NCBI GenBank assembly: GCA_002478745.1
Contig: DLQI01000131.1
Coordinates: 1-6,737 of the forward strand
Length of the DNA stretch: 6,737 nt
Direction of reading: 5' to 3'
From: Rhodobacteraceae bacterium UBA7436
GTDB taxonomy: Bacteria > Pseudomonadota > Alphaproteobacteria > Rhodobacterales > Rhodobacteraceae
Below are positions 1 to 5,780 of the stretch, one piece after another. Made by a program: the position numbers and the translations under genes. Position 1 is the stretch's first letter. Every line of letters begins with the position of its first letter. A model generated the notes under the pieces. The model saw only the letters and a program-made list of their open reading frames with translations. It was not told the origin of the DNA and did not search any database.

Positions 1-1374
1 GTCCATCCCGCGCGAGCGGCAATAGAACAACTGATCATCATCCACTTTGGAGGTTGTGGCTTCGTGCTCAACGCGTGATGAATTATTCTTCACCTCGATG
101 TATGGTACTGTGTGTGCCCCGCATTTATTACCGATCAACAAGCTGTCGCACTGCGTATAGTTGCGCGATTCCTTGGCTTTGGGGTGCATTGAAACCAGCC
201 CACGATATGTGTTCTGGGCCTTGCCTGCAGAGATACCTTTGGACACGATGCGCGACTTGGTGCGTTTGCCCAGGTGGATCATTTTGGTGCCCGTGTCGGC
301 TTGCTGCATATTGTTCGCGATGGCGATTGAATAAAACTCGCCTTGGCTGTCATCGCCGCGCAATACGCAAGACGGGTATTTCCAAGTGACGGCAGAACCG
401 GTTTCAACTTGGGTCCACATCACTTTGGAACGATCGCCGCGGCAATCCGCACGTTTCGTCACGAAGTTATAGATGCCGCCCTTGCCATTCTCATCCCCTG
501 GAAACCAATTTTGAACGGTTGAGTATTTGATTTCAGCGTCATCCAGCAGAACCAACTCAACAACAGCGGCGTGCAATTGCGCGATATCGCGTTGCGGTGC
601 TGTACAGCCTTCAAGGTATGAAACATATGAACCCTTGTCAGCGATGATCAAGGTGCGCTCAAACTGACCCGTGTTTTCTGCATTGATGCGGAAATACGTG
701 GACAGCTCCATTGGGCAACGTGTGTTGGGCGGGATGTAGACGAACGACCCATCAGAGAACACGGCAGAATTCAAAGTGGCATAGTAGTTGTCTGAAACAG
801 GAACAACGGTACCCAAGTACTTTTTGACCAATTCAGGGTAATCTTTGATTGCTTCTGAGATTGAACAAAAAATCACGCCAGCCTTCAGCAGCTCGTCCTT
901 AAAGGTTGTGCCAACAGAAACTGAGTCAAACACCGCATCCACAGCAACCTTACGTTCGCCTTCTGGGGCTTCAACACCAGCAAGCAATGCTTGCTCTTTC
1001 AAAGGAATGCCGAGCTTTTTGTAGGTTTCCAACAACTTAGGATCAACCTCGTCCAATGACTTCGGCTTCACTTCCATAGATTTGGGACGGGCATAATAAT
1101 ACTGGTCTTGGAAATCGATTTTCGGGTAGTCGACCATCGCCCAATCAGGCTCTTCCAACTTCAACCAACGATCATAAGCGGCCAAACGCCACTCCAGCAT
1201 CCACTCAGGTTCTTCATTCTTTTCAGAAATCAAACGCACGATATCCGTGGAAAGACCCTTTGGGGCGTATTCCATTTCAATGTCAGTGTTCCAGCCGTGC
1301 TTATAGGCTCCACCAACTTCGCGTACCGCGTCGACGGTATCCTGATCGACGCCATCTTTGACCATATTGTCCAT
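1..1374 (-). CDS. sufB: SufB, Fe-S cluster scaffold subunit (3' end off the window)
   Basis: SufB is the core of the cytosolic SufBC2D scaffold, which builds Fe-S clusters from desulfurase-derived sulfur. Starting at the ATG at 1374, 458 residues are readable without interruption and the frame is still open at base 1. E. coli SufB has 495 residues, so roughly 40-50 C-terminal residues are missing through the window edge, not mutation. Visible family landmarks are YLEGCTAP (Cys257, like E. coli Cys254), NYTQCDSLLIG (Cys409, like Cys405) and VEHEATTS (His437-Glu438, like His433-Glu434), the residues tied to sulfur transfer and cluster building. AAGAGGAAGT lies 1381-1390, a strong ribosome binding site about 8 nt before the ATG. 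The gene follows the desulfurase by 30 nt and is surely cotranscribed with it; sufC, sufD and sufS would be expected beyond the left edge. Confidence 0.97.
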   Translation of the reverse strand, partial: MDNMVKDGVDQDTVDAVREVGGAYKHGWNTDIEMEYAPKGLSTDIVRLISEKNEEPEWMLEWRLAAYDRWLKLEEPDWAMVDYPKIDFQDQYYYARPKSMEVKPKSLDEVDPKLLETYKKLGIPLKEQALLAGVEAPEGERKVAVDAVFDSVSVGTTFKDELLKAGVIFCSISEAIKDYPELVKKYLGTVVPVSDNYYATLNSAVFSDGSFVYIPPNTRCPMELSTYFRINAENTGQFERTLIIADKGSYVSYLEGCTAPQRDIAQLHAAVVELVLLDDAEIKYSTVQNWFPGDENGKGGIYNFVTKRADCRGDRSKVMWTQVETGSAVTWKYPSCVLRGDDSQGEFYSIAIANNMQQADTGTKMIHLGKRTKSRIVSKGISAGKAQNTYRGLVSMHPKAKESRNYTQCDSLLIGNKCGAHTVPYIEVKNNSSRVEHEATTSKVDDDQLFYCRSRGMD

Positions 1375-1404
1375 GCTCAGACTTCCTCTTGTTGGCTCAC
1401 AGCG

Positions 1405-2454
1405 TTACGCCGCGCGTGCCTCATGTTTCTTAAGTTTTTGCGCCCAAACATCGGCAAAGCGCAGAACTTCATCTTCCGTATTTGACAACCCCAACGACAC
1501 ACGGATCGCACAAGCTGCCAATTCATCTTCATAGCCCATCGCCGTCAGGACGCGACTGGCGCGCACTTTACCCGATGAGCAGGCAGAACCCGCAGAAACT
1601 GCAAAGCCAGCCAAATCCATTTGCATCACCTGCGTCTCTCCCTTCCACCCTGGTGTCAGGATGCAAGAAGTGTTCGGTAAGCGTTGCTGGTCATTCCCGA
1701 CAAAAATAGTCTTCTTTGACGCGGTCTCAAGGGCCTTTTCTAGAATATTTCTAAGTTCCGCAACCCGTTCCCATGCGCCATTGGCTACATCTTGCCTTGC
1801 CGCGACTGCAGCCGCGCCAAATCCAGCAATACCAATAACATTTTCGGTTCCAGAACGACGGCCCATTTCTTGCCCGCCACCACGCAAAATCGCCTGTGGA
1901 TCATCTGCGGTAAAGTTAATCAGCGCCCCAACACCTTTAGGGCCACCCAACTTGTGCGCAGACAGGATCATGTAAGACGGCTTGCCACTTTCATCATATA
2001 TTACGGGCATCTTCCCCGCGATCTGCGTAATGTCGCACACCACGGCTCCAGATACGCTCGAGTTTGAAACCACTGCTGGCTTCATCACTCCAGTCTCTGA
2101 GTTAGCCGCAGAAATCGCGTGCAACGCAGGCCCCCCGTTTGCCGCCTCATCCCAAGCTAAAAAACAATCGTGCTCGGTCTGCAGCGATACAAACTGACCA
2201 CCATGGCGATCTTTCTGTGCAACCGCCAAAGCAGCCGCCTCAGTCGCTGAACCGGTAAACACAACTTGTGTCGGCAAACAGCCCACCAACTCAGCAACCT
2301 GCACACGGGCACGCTCCACCATCATCTTGGCCGCGCGCCCCTCGGAATGCACAGACGAAGGGTTCCCCACAACATCCATAGCAGTCACCATCGCCGCGCG
2401 CGCCGCATCGCGCAAAGGCGTTGTCGCATTATGATCGAAGTACACTCGGCTCAC
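1405..2454 (-). CDS. Compact NifS/IscS-like group I cysteine desulfurase
   Basis: This is a PLP-dependent class V aminotransferase-fold enzyme that takes sulfur from cysteine, leaving alanine, to feed Fe-S assembly. The 349 residues open with VYFDHNATTP, typical of the NifS/IscS N-terminus. PLP contacts are His95 (TEHD), Asn118 (NSETGV), Asp141/Gln144 (CDITQ) and the Schiff-base Lys168 (SAHKLGG). RRSGTENV (199-206) is NifS-like. The catalytic cysteine is Cys292 in SAGSACSSGK, so this is group I, not the SufS-type group II. The protein is about 40-50 residues shorter than NifS/IscS: only 22 residues separate His95 from Asn118, against about 50 in IscS, so a beta-strand segment is missing. The start is GTG at 2454 with only a weak purine-rich stretch before it. 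It sits between iscR and sufB, and probably serves the SUF machinery; a separate SufS may lie off the window. Confidence 0.93.
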   Translation of the reverse strand: MSRVYFDHNATTPLRDAARAAMVTAMDVVGNPSSVHSEGRAAKMMVERARVQVAELVGCLPTQVVFTGSATEAAALAVAQKDRHGGQFVSLQTEHDCFLAWDEAANGGPALHAISAANSETGVMKPAVVSNSSVSGAVVCDITQIAGKMPVIYDESGKPSYMILSAHKLGGPKGVGALINFTADDPQAILRGGGQEMGRRSGTENVIGIAGFGAAAVAARQDVANGAWERVAELRNILEKALETASKKTIFVGNDQQRLPNTSCILTPGWKGETQVMQMDLAGFAVSAGSACSSGKVRASRVLTAMGYEDELAACAIRVSLGLSNTEDEVLRFADVWAQKLKKHEARAA

Positions 2455-2484
2455 GACACATCCATCTTCATCTTACAAAACAAA

Positions 2485-2519
2485 CTCTGGGGGAGACCGC
2501 AGGACGGGGGCTGGCCCCC
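2485..2519 (-). repeat. GGGGG/CCCCC hairpin repeat between iscR and the desulfurase gene
   Basis: Read on the minus strand, this stretch carries GGGGG-CCAG-CCCCC (2519-2506), a 12-nt GC-rich spacer, then a second CCCCC and AGAG (2493-2485). One G5 run could pair with either C5 run. No U tract follows, so it does not look like a strong intrinsic terminator. From memory, elements of the form GGGGGC..GCCCCC..CCCCCxGAGxxTTT are common between genes in Rhodobacterales. Within a polycistronic mRNA it could act as a processing or stability element that sets the iscR to suf ratio; that function is inference. Confidence 0.55.
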
Positions 2520-2530
2520 TTTTCAACTTA

Positions 2531-2989
2531 TCAAACATCCACAACATCAAACAGATTTGGGACAGCAGGGCACGGTGCCAACTCATTGGAAATCACATCC
2601 GACAGCCGCGTTTGGTGCAAATAAACATAAACATTCGCGCTTAGGCCTTCCCACAACCGATTGGTCAAAGACTGCGCACGTGAACCTGAAGCACCGCCAG
2701 ATGCACCAGCCCCTTTGTGCATTGCATCAACGGATTCATCGACAGCAGACAGAATATCCACAACCCGAATTTCTGACGGCGAACGAGCCAGACGGTAACC
2801 GCCACCCGGGCCACGCACAGACGAAACCAATTCGGAGCGGCGCAACTTCACGAACAATTGTTCAAGGTATGGTAGTGAGATACTCTGACGTTCAGCGATA
2901 TCGCCAAGGCTCACCAGATTCCCCTCGGGCTGCAACGCGATGTCAGCCAACGCGACCATTGCATAGCGTCCTTTCGTCGACAGTTTCAT
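2531..2989 (-). CDS. iscR: IscR, Rrf2-family regulator without the canonical Cys ligands
   Basis: This Rrf2-family transcription factor controls Fe-S assembly genes. The 152 residues begin MKLSTKGRYA and contain the winged helix (residues 1-65) with LPYLEQLFVKLR and VRGPGGGYRLARS, all close to E. coli IscR. The dimerisation helix follows, with SAVDESVDA. In E. coli three cysteines (92, 98, 104) and His107 bind the [2Fe-2S] cluster; here that loop is Gly/Ala/Ser-rich with no cysteine, and the His position is Asn110. The only cysteine is Cys140 near the C-terminus (APCPAVP). This matches what I recall of Rhodobacter sphaeroides IscR, which binds a cluster in an unusual way. The ATG at 2989 is chosen because the family starts there, AAGGGA sits 7 nt upstream (3002-2997), and a longer reading to 3133 would cross the promoter. 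It ends with tandem stops TGA TAA. First gene of the SUF operon, probably autorepressed. Confidence 0.95.
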   Translation of the reverse strand: MKLSTKGRYAMVALADIALQPEGNLVSLGDIAERQSISLPYLEQLFVKLRRSELVSSVRGPGGGYRLARSPSEIRVVDILSAVDESVDAMHKGAGASGGASGSRAQSLTNRLWEGLSANVYVYLHQTRLSDVISNELAPCPAVPNLFDVVDV

Positions 2990-2996
2990 CGCAAAA

Positions 2997-3002
2997 TCCC
3001 TT
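2997..3002 (-). promoter_or_regulatory. Ribosome binding site fixing the iscR start
   Basis: AAGGGA on the minus strand ends 7 nt before the ATG at 2989. It supports this start over the longer in-frame readings upstream, which would translate through the operator and promoter. Confidence 0.6.
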
Positions 3003-3081
3003 GCTTTCGCTAGATTTGATTGACGTTTCGCACGCAACGCCATACATCGCAACAAACGCGCAAGCCCTGCGCGCATGTAAT

Positions 3082-3096
3082 TTAGAAACGTTCTAA
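3082..3096. promoter_or_regulatory. Candidate IscR operator (perfect 6-3-6 palindrome)
   Basis: TTAGAA-ACG-TTCTAA is a perfect inverted repeat with 6-bp arms and a 3-bp spacer, in the 173-bp gap between divergent iscR and the hydrolase gene. It covers the -10 box of the predicted iscR promoter, the classic place for a repressor to block RNA polymerase. Comparative work on alphaproteobacteria predicts a palindromic Iron-Rhodo-box, attributed to IscR, upstream of iscR-suf operons; this is the natural candidate here. That IscR is the binder is inference. Confidence 0.65.
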
Positions 3097-3112
3097 GGTA
3101 ACCGGTTATATT
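3083..3112 (+). promoter_or_regulatory. Possible promoter of the divergent hydrolase operon
   Basis: TATATT (3107-3112) is a fair -10 box on the plus strand. The best -35 candidate, TAGAAA (3083-3088, 18-bp spacer), is weak and lies inside the putative IscR palindrome. If both are used, IscR binding would also affect this operon. Only the -10 element is reasonably convincing. Confidence 0.35.
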
Positions 3113-3118
3113 CGTCAA
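3090..3118 (-). promoter_or_regulatory. Sigma70-type promoter of the iscR-suf operon
   Basis: On the minus strand the -35 hexamer is TTGACG (3118-3113, 5 of 6 matches), the spacer is exactly 17 bp, and the -10 hexamer is TAGAAC (3095-3090, 4 of 6). Transcription would begin near 3083, giving a leader of about 94 nt before the iscR ATG. The weak -10 lies inside the palindrome at 3082-3096. Confidence 0.65.
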
Positions 3119-3162
3119 GAATTGAACCACCACCCGTTGAACTCAAAAATGCAAGGACGCTC

Positions 3163-3816
3163 ATGCCCGAGGTCATTTTCCCTGGACCCGAAGGCCGCCT
3201 TGAAGGCCGCTATCACCCTCAAAAAGAACGTGACGCACCGATCGCGATCGTTTTGCACCCGCACCCGCAATTTGGCGGCACTATGAACCACAAGGTTGTG
3301 CATTCACTGCATTATGCCTTTTACAATATGGGGTTCACAGTCCTTCGCTTCAACTTTCGCGGTGTTGGCCGTTCGCAAGGCGAATATGACCAGGGCATCG
3401 GCGAGTTATCTGATGCGGCGTCTGCGCTGGATTACCTACAGTCGATGAACAACAACTCCAAGCATTGCTGGGTTGCTGGTTTCTCGTTCGGCGCTTGGAT
3501 TGGCATGCAATTGCTTATGCGTCGCCCCGAAATTACTGGTTTCATCTCGGTTGCGCCACCTGCGAACATGTATGACTTCTCGTTCCTTGCACCCTGCCCG
3601 TCTTCTGGCTTGGTCATCAACGGTACGGCTGACCGCGTGGCACCGCCTGCAGACACCCACACCCTTGTTGGGAAGTTGCACGAGCAAAAAGGTATCACAG
3701 TCACACACACCGAAGTTGAAGGTGCTGGCCACTTCTTTGAAGAACCACACCTGGACACGATGATCGGTCACACTACTGACTATGTGAAGCGCCGTTTGAC
3801 TGAAAACACCCGCTAA
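3163..3816 (+). CDS. Alpha/beta hydrolase (COG2945-like)
   Basis: A 217-residue soluble serine hydrolase of the alpha/beta fold with no signal peptide, so probably cytosolic. The oxyanion-hole segment is LHPHPQFGGTMNHKVV (31-46), followed by FNFRGVGRSQG (63-73). The nucleophile elbow is GFSFG (106-110) with Ser108; the acid is probably Asp157 (NGTADRVAP) and the base His190 (GAGHFF). Length and motifs match the COG2945 group, whose natural substrate is generally unknown; an esterase or thioesterase role is a guess. AAGGA at 3153-3157 lies 5 nt before the ATG. It is divergent from iscR and heads a plus-strand operon with the 78-residue protein and the HD gene. Its 5' region overlaps the SUF control region. 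Confidence 0.9.
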   Translation: MPEVIFPGPEGRLEGRYHPQKERDAPIAIVLHPHPQFGGTMNHKVVHSLHYAFYNMGFTVLRFNFRGVGRSQGEYDQGIGELSDAASALDYLQSMNNNSKHCWVAGFSFGAWIGMQLLMRRPEITGFISVAPPANMYDFSFLAPCPSSGLVINGTADRVAPPADTHTLVGKLHEQKGITVTHTEVEGAGHFFEEPHLDTMIGHTTDYVKRRLTENTR

Positions 3817-4052
3817 TGAATGATCCAGCCGTAACAGAAATGGCCAACAAACTGGCTGTTGAATGTCTAGCCGTCCAAAAAGAGGTTGGCGACGACCGTC
3901 TGTTTATGAAGGTTGGTGAAGTTTTAGGCGCATCCAGCCAAACGCTGGAAGAAGCATTTTTGACGGCCATCCGTACGCGGATGGCCGAAATTCAAGGGCG
4001 CGACTTCTTAGTAAAACAAATCAAGGCGCACCGCGCCAACAAAGCTGAATAA
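3816..4052 (+). CDS. Small conserved-looking hypothetical protein, coupled to the hydrolase
   Basis: I do not recognise a named family. The 78 residues are soluble, charged and predicted by eye to be mainly helical, without cysteine clusters, signal peptide or membrane segment; it has one cysteine (Cys17). The C-terminal third is basic (KQIKAHRANKAE). The ATG shares its A with the hydrolase TAA stop (TAATG), and no clear Shine-Dalgarno precedes it, so translation probably depends on ribosomes finishing the hydrolase. That coupling and an uninterrupted frame make it a real gene rather than a chance reading. The HD-domain gene follows after 19 nt. A role linked to the hydrolase, such as stoichiometric partner, is possible but unproven. 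Confidence 0.75.
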   Translation: MNDPAVTEMANKLAVECLAVQKEVGDDRLFMKVGEVLGASSQTLEEAFLTAIRTRMAEIQGRDFLVKQIKAHRANKAE

Positions 4053-4071
4053 GTTGGGCGGGCACAAATAA

Positions 4072-4653
4072 ATGACAGCCCGCCTAGACCAGCAGATCGC
4101 CTTTCTTAATGAGGCGGACAAACTCAAATCTATTGATCGCGCAACTGTACTTGCAGACCGCTCGCGTCCTGAAAATAGTGCCGAACATTCATGGCACCTG
4201 ACGCTATATGCGCTGGTGCTGTCTGATCAGGCCAAATCAGGCGTGGATATCGCGCGTGTCATTAAAATGCTGATACTACATGATCTGGTTGAGATCGATG
4301 CAGGTGACAACCCGATCTTTGATGATGTCGATGTAGCCGCAATGGTAGCCGCCGAACAAGTTGCCGCGGATCGAATATTTGGGTTACTTCCCAATGACCT
4401 GCGCGATTAACTTCGTGCTATTTGGGAAGAGTTTGAGACTGCAGAAACAGATGATGCACAATTCGCAAAATCATTGGATCGCTTCCAACCCCCAATGCTG
4501 AACCTCGCTGCCGGTGGTGGCAGCTGGACAGACTACGATGTCACCGAAAAAATGATCGAAGACCGTGTTGGGTCAAAGATCAAGATCGGTGCGCCGGCTC
4601 TTTGTGATTACGCGCGCGCTAAAATATCTGCCTTTTTCAAAGGCGCATCCTAA
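4072..4653 (+). pseudogene. HD-domain phosphohydrolase (YfbR/HDDC2-like), interrupted by in-frame TAA
   Basis: The intact family acts as a metal-dependent phosphohydrolase; E. coli YfbR is a 5'-deoxynucleotidase. Read through, the frame would encode about 193 residues, a normal family length. Codon 113 (4408-4410) is TAA. Before it come AEHSWH (His39) and LILHDLVEIDAGD (His70, Asp71, Glu74, Asp76), the HD metal and catalytic residues. After it the same frame continues with LRAIWEEFE and SLDRF, whose Asp136 matches the last metal ligand (YfbR Asp137), and runs to a second TAA at 4651. The 112-residue product would lack that ligand and the C-terminal helices, so it is probably inactive. The missing residue is likely Glu or Gln, one base change from TAA. 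No frameshift and no decay in the 80 downstream codons suggest a very recent mutation, a base-call error, or readthrough (the next base is C, a leaky context). Third gene of the hydrolase operon. Confidence 0.85.
4630..4644 (-). terminator. Weak candidate terminator for the amidotransferase unit
   Basis: A perfect 6-bp hairpin with a 3-nt loop (GCCTTT-TTC-AAAGGC on the plus strand) lies inside the 3' end of the HD gene. On the minus strand it is followed by AGATATTTT, a poor U tract, about 25 nt after the amidotransferase stop. No U-rich stretch follows it on the plus strand. The two convergent units are only 15 nt apart, so any terminator must lie within a coding region. Confidence 0.3.
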
Positions 4654-4668
4654 ATATCCCCTAATACA

Positions 4669-5457
4669 CTAGGCGACGGCCATCAGTGGCACGATTTCAT
4701 GCTGCGTCAGCGTTCCATCCGTGATTTCACAAATACTGCCTGCAGGGAGTTGAACCCAACCAGACTCTTCTTGACCCAAAGGTTCAGAAACAACCATGTA
4801 TCCTAACCGCTCACGGCTCCATCGATAATATAACGACGGCACAAAGGCGTCAGATGCATATCGCATCGCAAACAACCTTTTCCCATCGGAAAACGCTGCG
4901 GAAAACCGCATGTGCGGAGTTGTACCAAGACGTTTCGACAATTGTTCCATTTCCAACACCGCTTTTGTCATCGCTCCGATGGGATCCTCATCCAAACCAT
5001 ATTCCAGCGCTTTTAAGAAAATGACCTCGCTATCGGTTGCACCTTTCCTGTGGCTATAAAGCTCATCTTGGATCGACATATCAGCAGCCTTGCGAAATTG
5101 TTGAAAGCCCCCGACTTGCCCGTTGTGCATAAAACTCCAGTTGCCAACTACAAACGGGTGGCAATTATTGCGGCTAATAGCAGTTCCTGTTGTTGCACGC
5201 ACATGCGCCAAAAACATCGGGGAACGTATTTGCGCGGCAATGCAGGGCAGGTTAGAATCCGACCATGCCGGATTAACATCACGAAACAAACCTGGCGCAT
5301 CACGATGCGCATACCAAGCAACTCCGAAACCATCGCCATTAATCGCTGTTTTACACTCTGAGGCAAATTGGCTTTGCACCATCAACGAATTCTGTGGCTC
5401 GGAAATGATGTCTTGTAGAAACACTGGTGCACCACTCCAGGCAGCCCAGCGACACAT
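4669..5457 (-). CDS. Class II glutamine amidotransferase, YafJ/EgtC type
   Basis: An Ntn-hydrolase-fold protein of 262 residues. After Met removal the N-terminal Cys2 (MCRWAAW) would be the nucleophile. Other family landmarks are NGDGFG (40-45), AHVRATT (84-90), NCHPF (98-102) and MHNGQV (110-115). Such stand-alone domains hydrolyse glutamine or gamma-glutamyl amides; the closest functional classes are YafJ (unknown role) and EgtC of ergothioneine synthesis. No egt genes are visible here, so the substrate is left open. The ATG at 5457 is chosen over the TTG three bases earlier because the family needs Cys at position 2. Its ATG overlaps the stop of the upstream small gene (TGATG), implying translational coupling. 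Confidence 0.92.
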   Translation of the reverse strand: MCRWAAWSGAPVFLQDIISEPQNSLMVQSQFASECKTAINGDGFGVAWYAHRDAPGLFRDVNPAWSDSNLPCIAAQIRSPMFLAHVRATTGTAISRNNCHPFVVGNWSFMHNGQVGGFQQFRKAADMSIQDELYSHRKGATDSEVIFLKALEYGLDEDPIGAMTKAVLEMEQLSKRLGTTPHMRFSAAFSDGKRLFAMRYASDAFVPSLYYRWSRERLGYMVVSEPLGQEESGWVQLPAGSICEITDGTLTQHEIVPLMAVA

Positions 5458-5663
5458 CAATTGCTCCTATTCGAAGTTTTGGCATACATTTTTGCTATCA
5501 TATTGCTGGCTGTTTTCTCGAACAAACATGGGACCAACGCGTGCACCAGCGCCGCTGCTCCTGCCCCCAATAAACGCAGCGCAAAGCCACCTGCAAACAA
5601 CAAGTGCTCAAAATAGCTCTCATCGACGCTGCGGGGGTGATCCAAGAACAAGCGACCAAACAT
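5457..5663 (-). CDS. DUF6356-like small membrane protein
   Basis: A 68-residue protein resembling, from memory, the DUF6356 family of alphaproteobacteria. The N-terminus FLDHPRSVDESYFEH is the recognisable part. One hydrophobic segment at about residues 22-48 (rich in Ala, Leu, Gly) should cross the inner membrane, followed by LFEKTAS and a basic tail. No function is known to me. AGGAGA (5675-5670) lies 6 nt before the ATG, an excellent ribosome binding site, and the stop overlaps the amidotransferase start as TGATG. This coupling suggests that the two are made together. Confidence 0.8.
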   Translation of the reverse strand: MFGRLFLDHPRSVDESYFEHLLFAGGFALRLLGAGAAALVHALVPCLFEKTASNMIAKMYAKTSNRSN

Positions 5664-5669
5664 TATCCA

Positions 5670-5675
5670 TCTCCT
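5670..5675 (-). promoter_or_regulatory. Strong ribosome binding site of the DUF6356-like gene
   Basis: AGGAGA on the minus strand, 6 nt before the ATG at 5663. It is the best Shine-Dalgarno in this unit and a main reason for accepting the 68-residue gene. Confidence 0.7.
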
Positions 5676-5698
5676 AATTTTGTGTTGAGGACTTTATC

Positions 5699-5710
5699 GC
5701 AGACATCTGC
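5699..5710. promoter_or_regulatory. Small inverted repeat in the divergent intergenic region
   Basis: GCAGA-CA-TCTGC is a perfect 5-2-5 inverted repeat between the DUF6356-like gene and the lrp-like gene. It could be an operator or a leader hairpin of the minus-strand unit. Nothing else supports a function. Confidence 0.25.
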
Positions 5711-5752
5711 TTAATATCGGTCCCAAAATGCACCCATTCTAAGCGTTGCGTT

Positions 5753-5765
5753 GGGATATTATCCC
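5753..5765. promoter_or_regulatory. GGGATA-T-TATCCC palindrome, candidate Lrp-type operator and -10 region
   Basis: A perfect inverted repeat with 6-bp arms around one base, 15 bp before the lrp-like start. Its centre, TATTAT (5757-5762), is a good -10 box for the plus strand, and the other strand reads GATAAT. No clear -35 box is seen. Lrp/AsnC regulators commonly control their own gene from such sites, so autoregulation is likely; control of the minus-strand unit as well is a possibility. Confidence 0.5.
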
Positions 5766-5780
5766 GACTATTGATGCCAT

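Noticed and set aside
54..389. A 111-codon plus-strand open frame inside sufB
   Set aside because: It is antisense to conserved SufB sequence including the Cys409 and His437-Glu438 regions; its Cys- and Trp-rich composition is artefactual.
2452..2472. A six-codon leader frame (MKMDVS) whose stop overlaps the desulfurase GTG
   Set aside because: It is very short and has no clear ribosome binding site; the overlap is likely chance, although coupling through it cannot be excluded.
2266..3096. A 276-codon plus-strand open frame opposite the desulfurase and iscR genes
   Set aside because: It is antisense to two clearly homologous genes, is rich in His, Arg, Gln and Pro as typical of shadow frames, and has no recognisable domain.
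2990..3133. A longer iscR reading starting at 3133
   Set aside because: It would add 48 residues not seen in the family and would translate through the -35, -10 and palindrome; MKLSTKGRYA at 2989 with AAGGGA upstream fits far better.
3432..3771. Minus-strand open frames of about 110 codons within the hydrolase gene
   Set aside because: They lie opposite the catalytic Ser, Asp and His motifs of a well supported hydrolase, and no family is recognisable in them.
5458..5460. TTG as an in-frame amidotransferase start three bases before the ATG
   Set aside because: It would put the catalytic cysteine at position 3; class II amidotransferases need it at position 2 to become the N-terminus after Met removal.
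5123..5677. A 184-codon plus-strand open frame opposite the amidotransferase and DUF6356-like genes
   Set aside because: It covers both genes on the wrong strand, has no domain signature and no convincing ribosome binding site.
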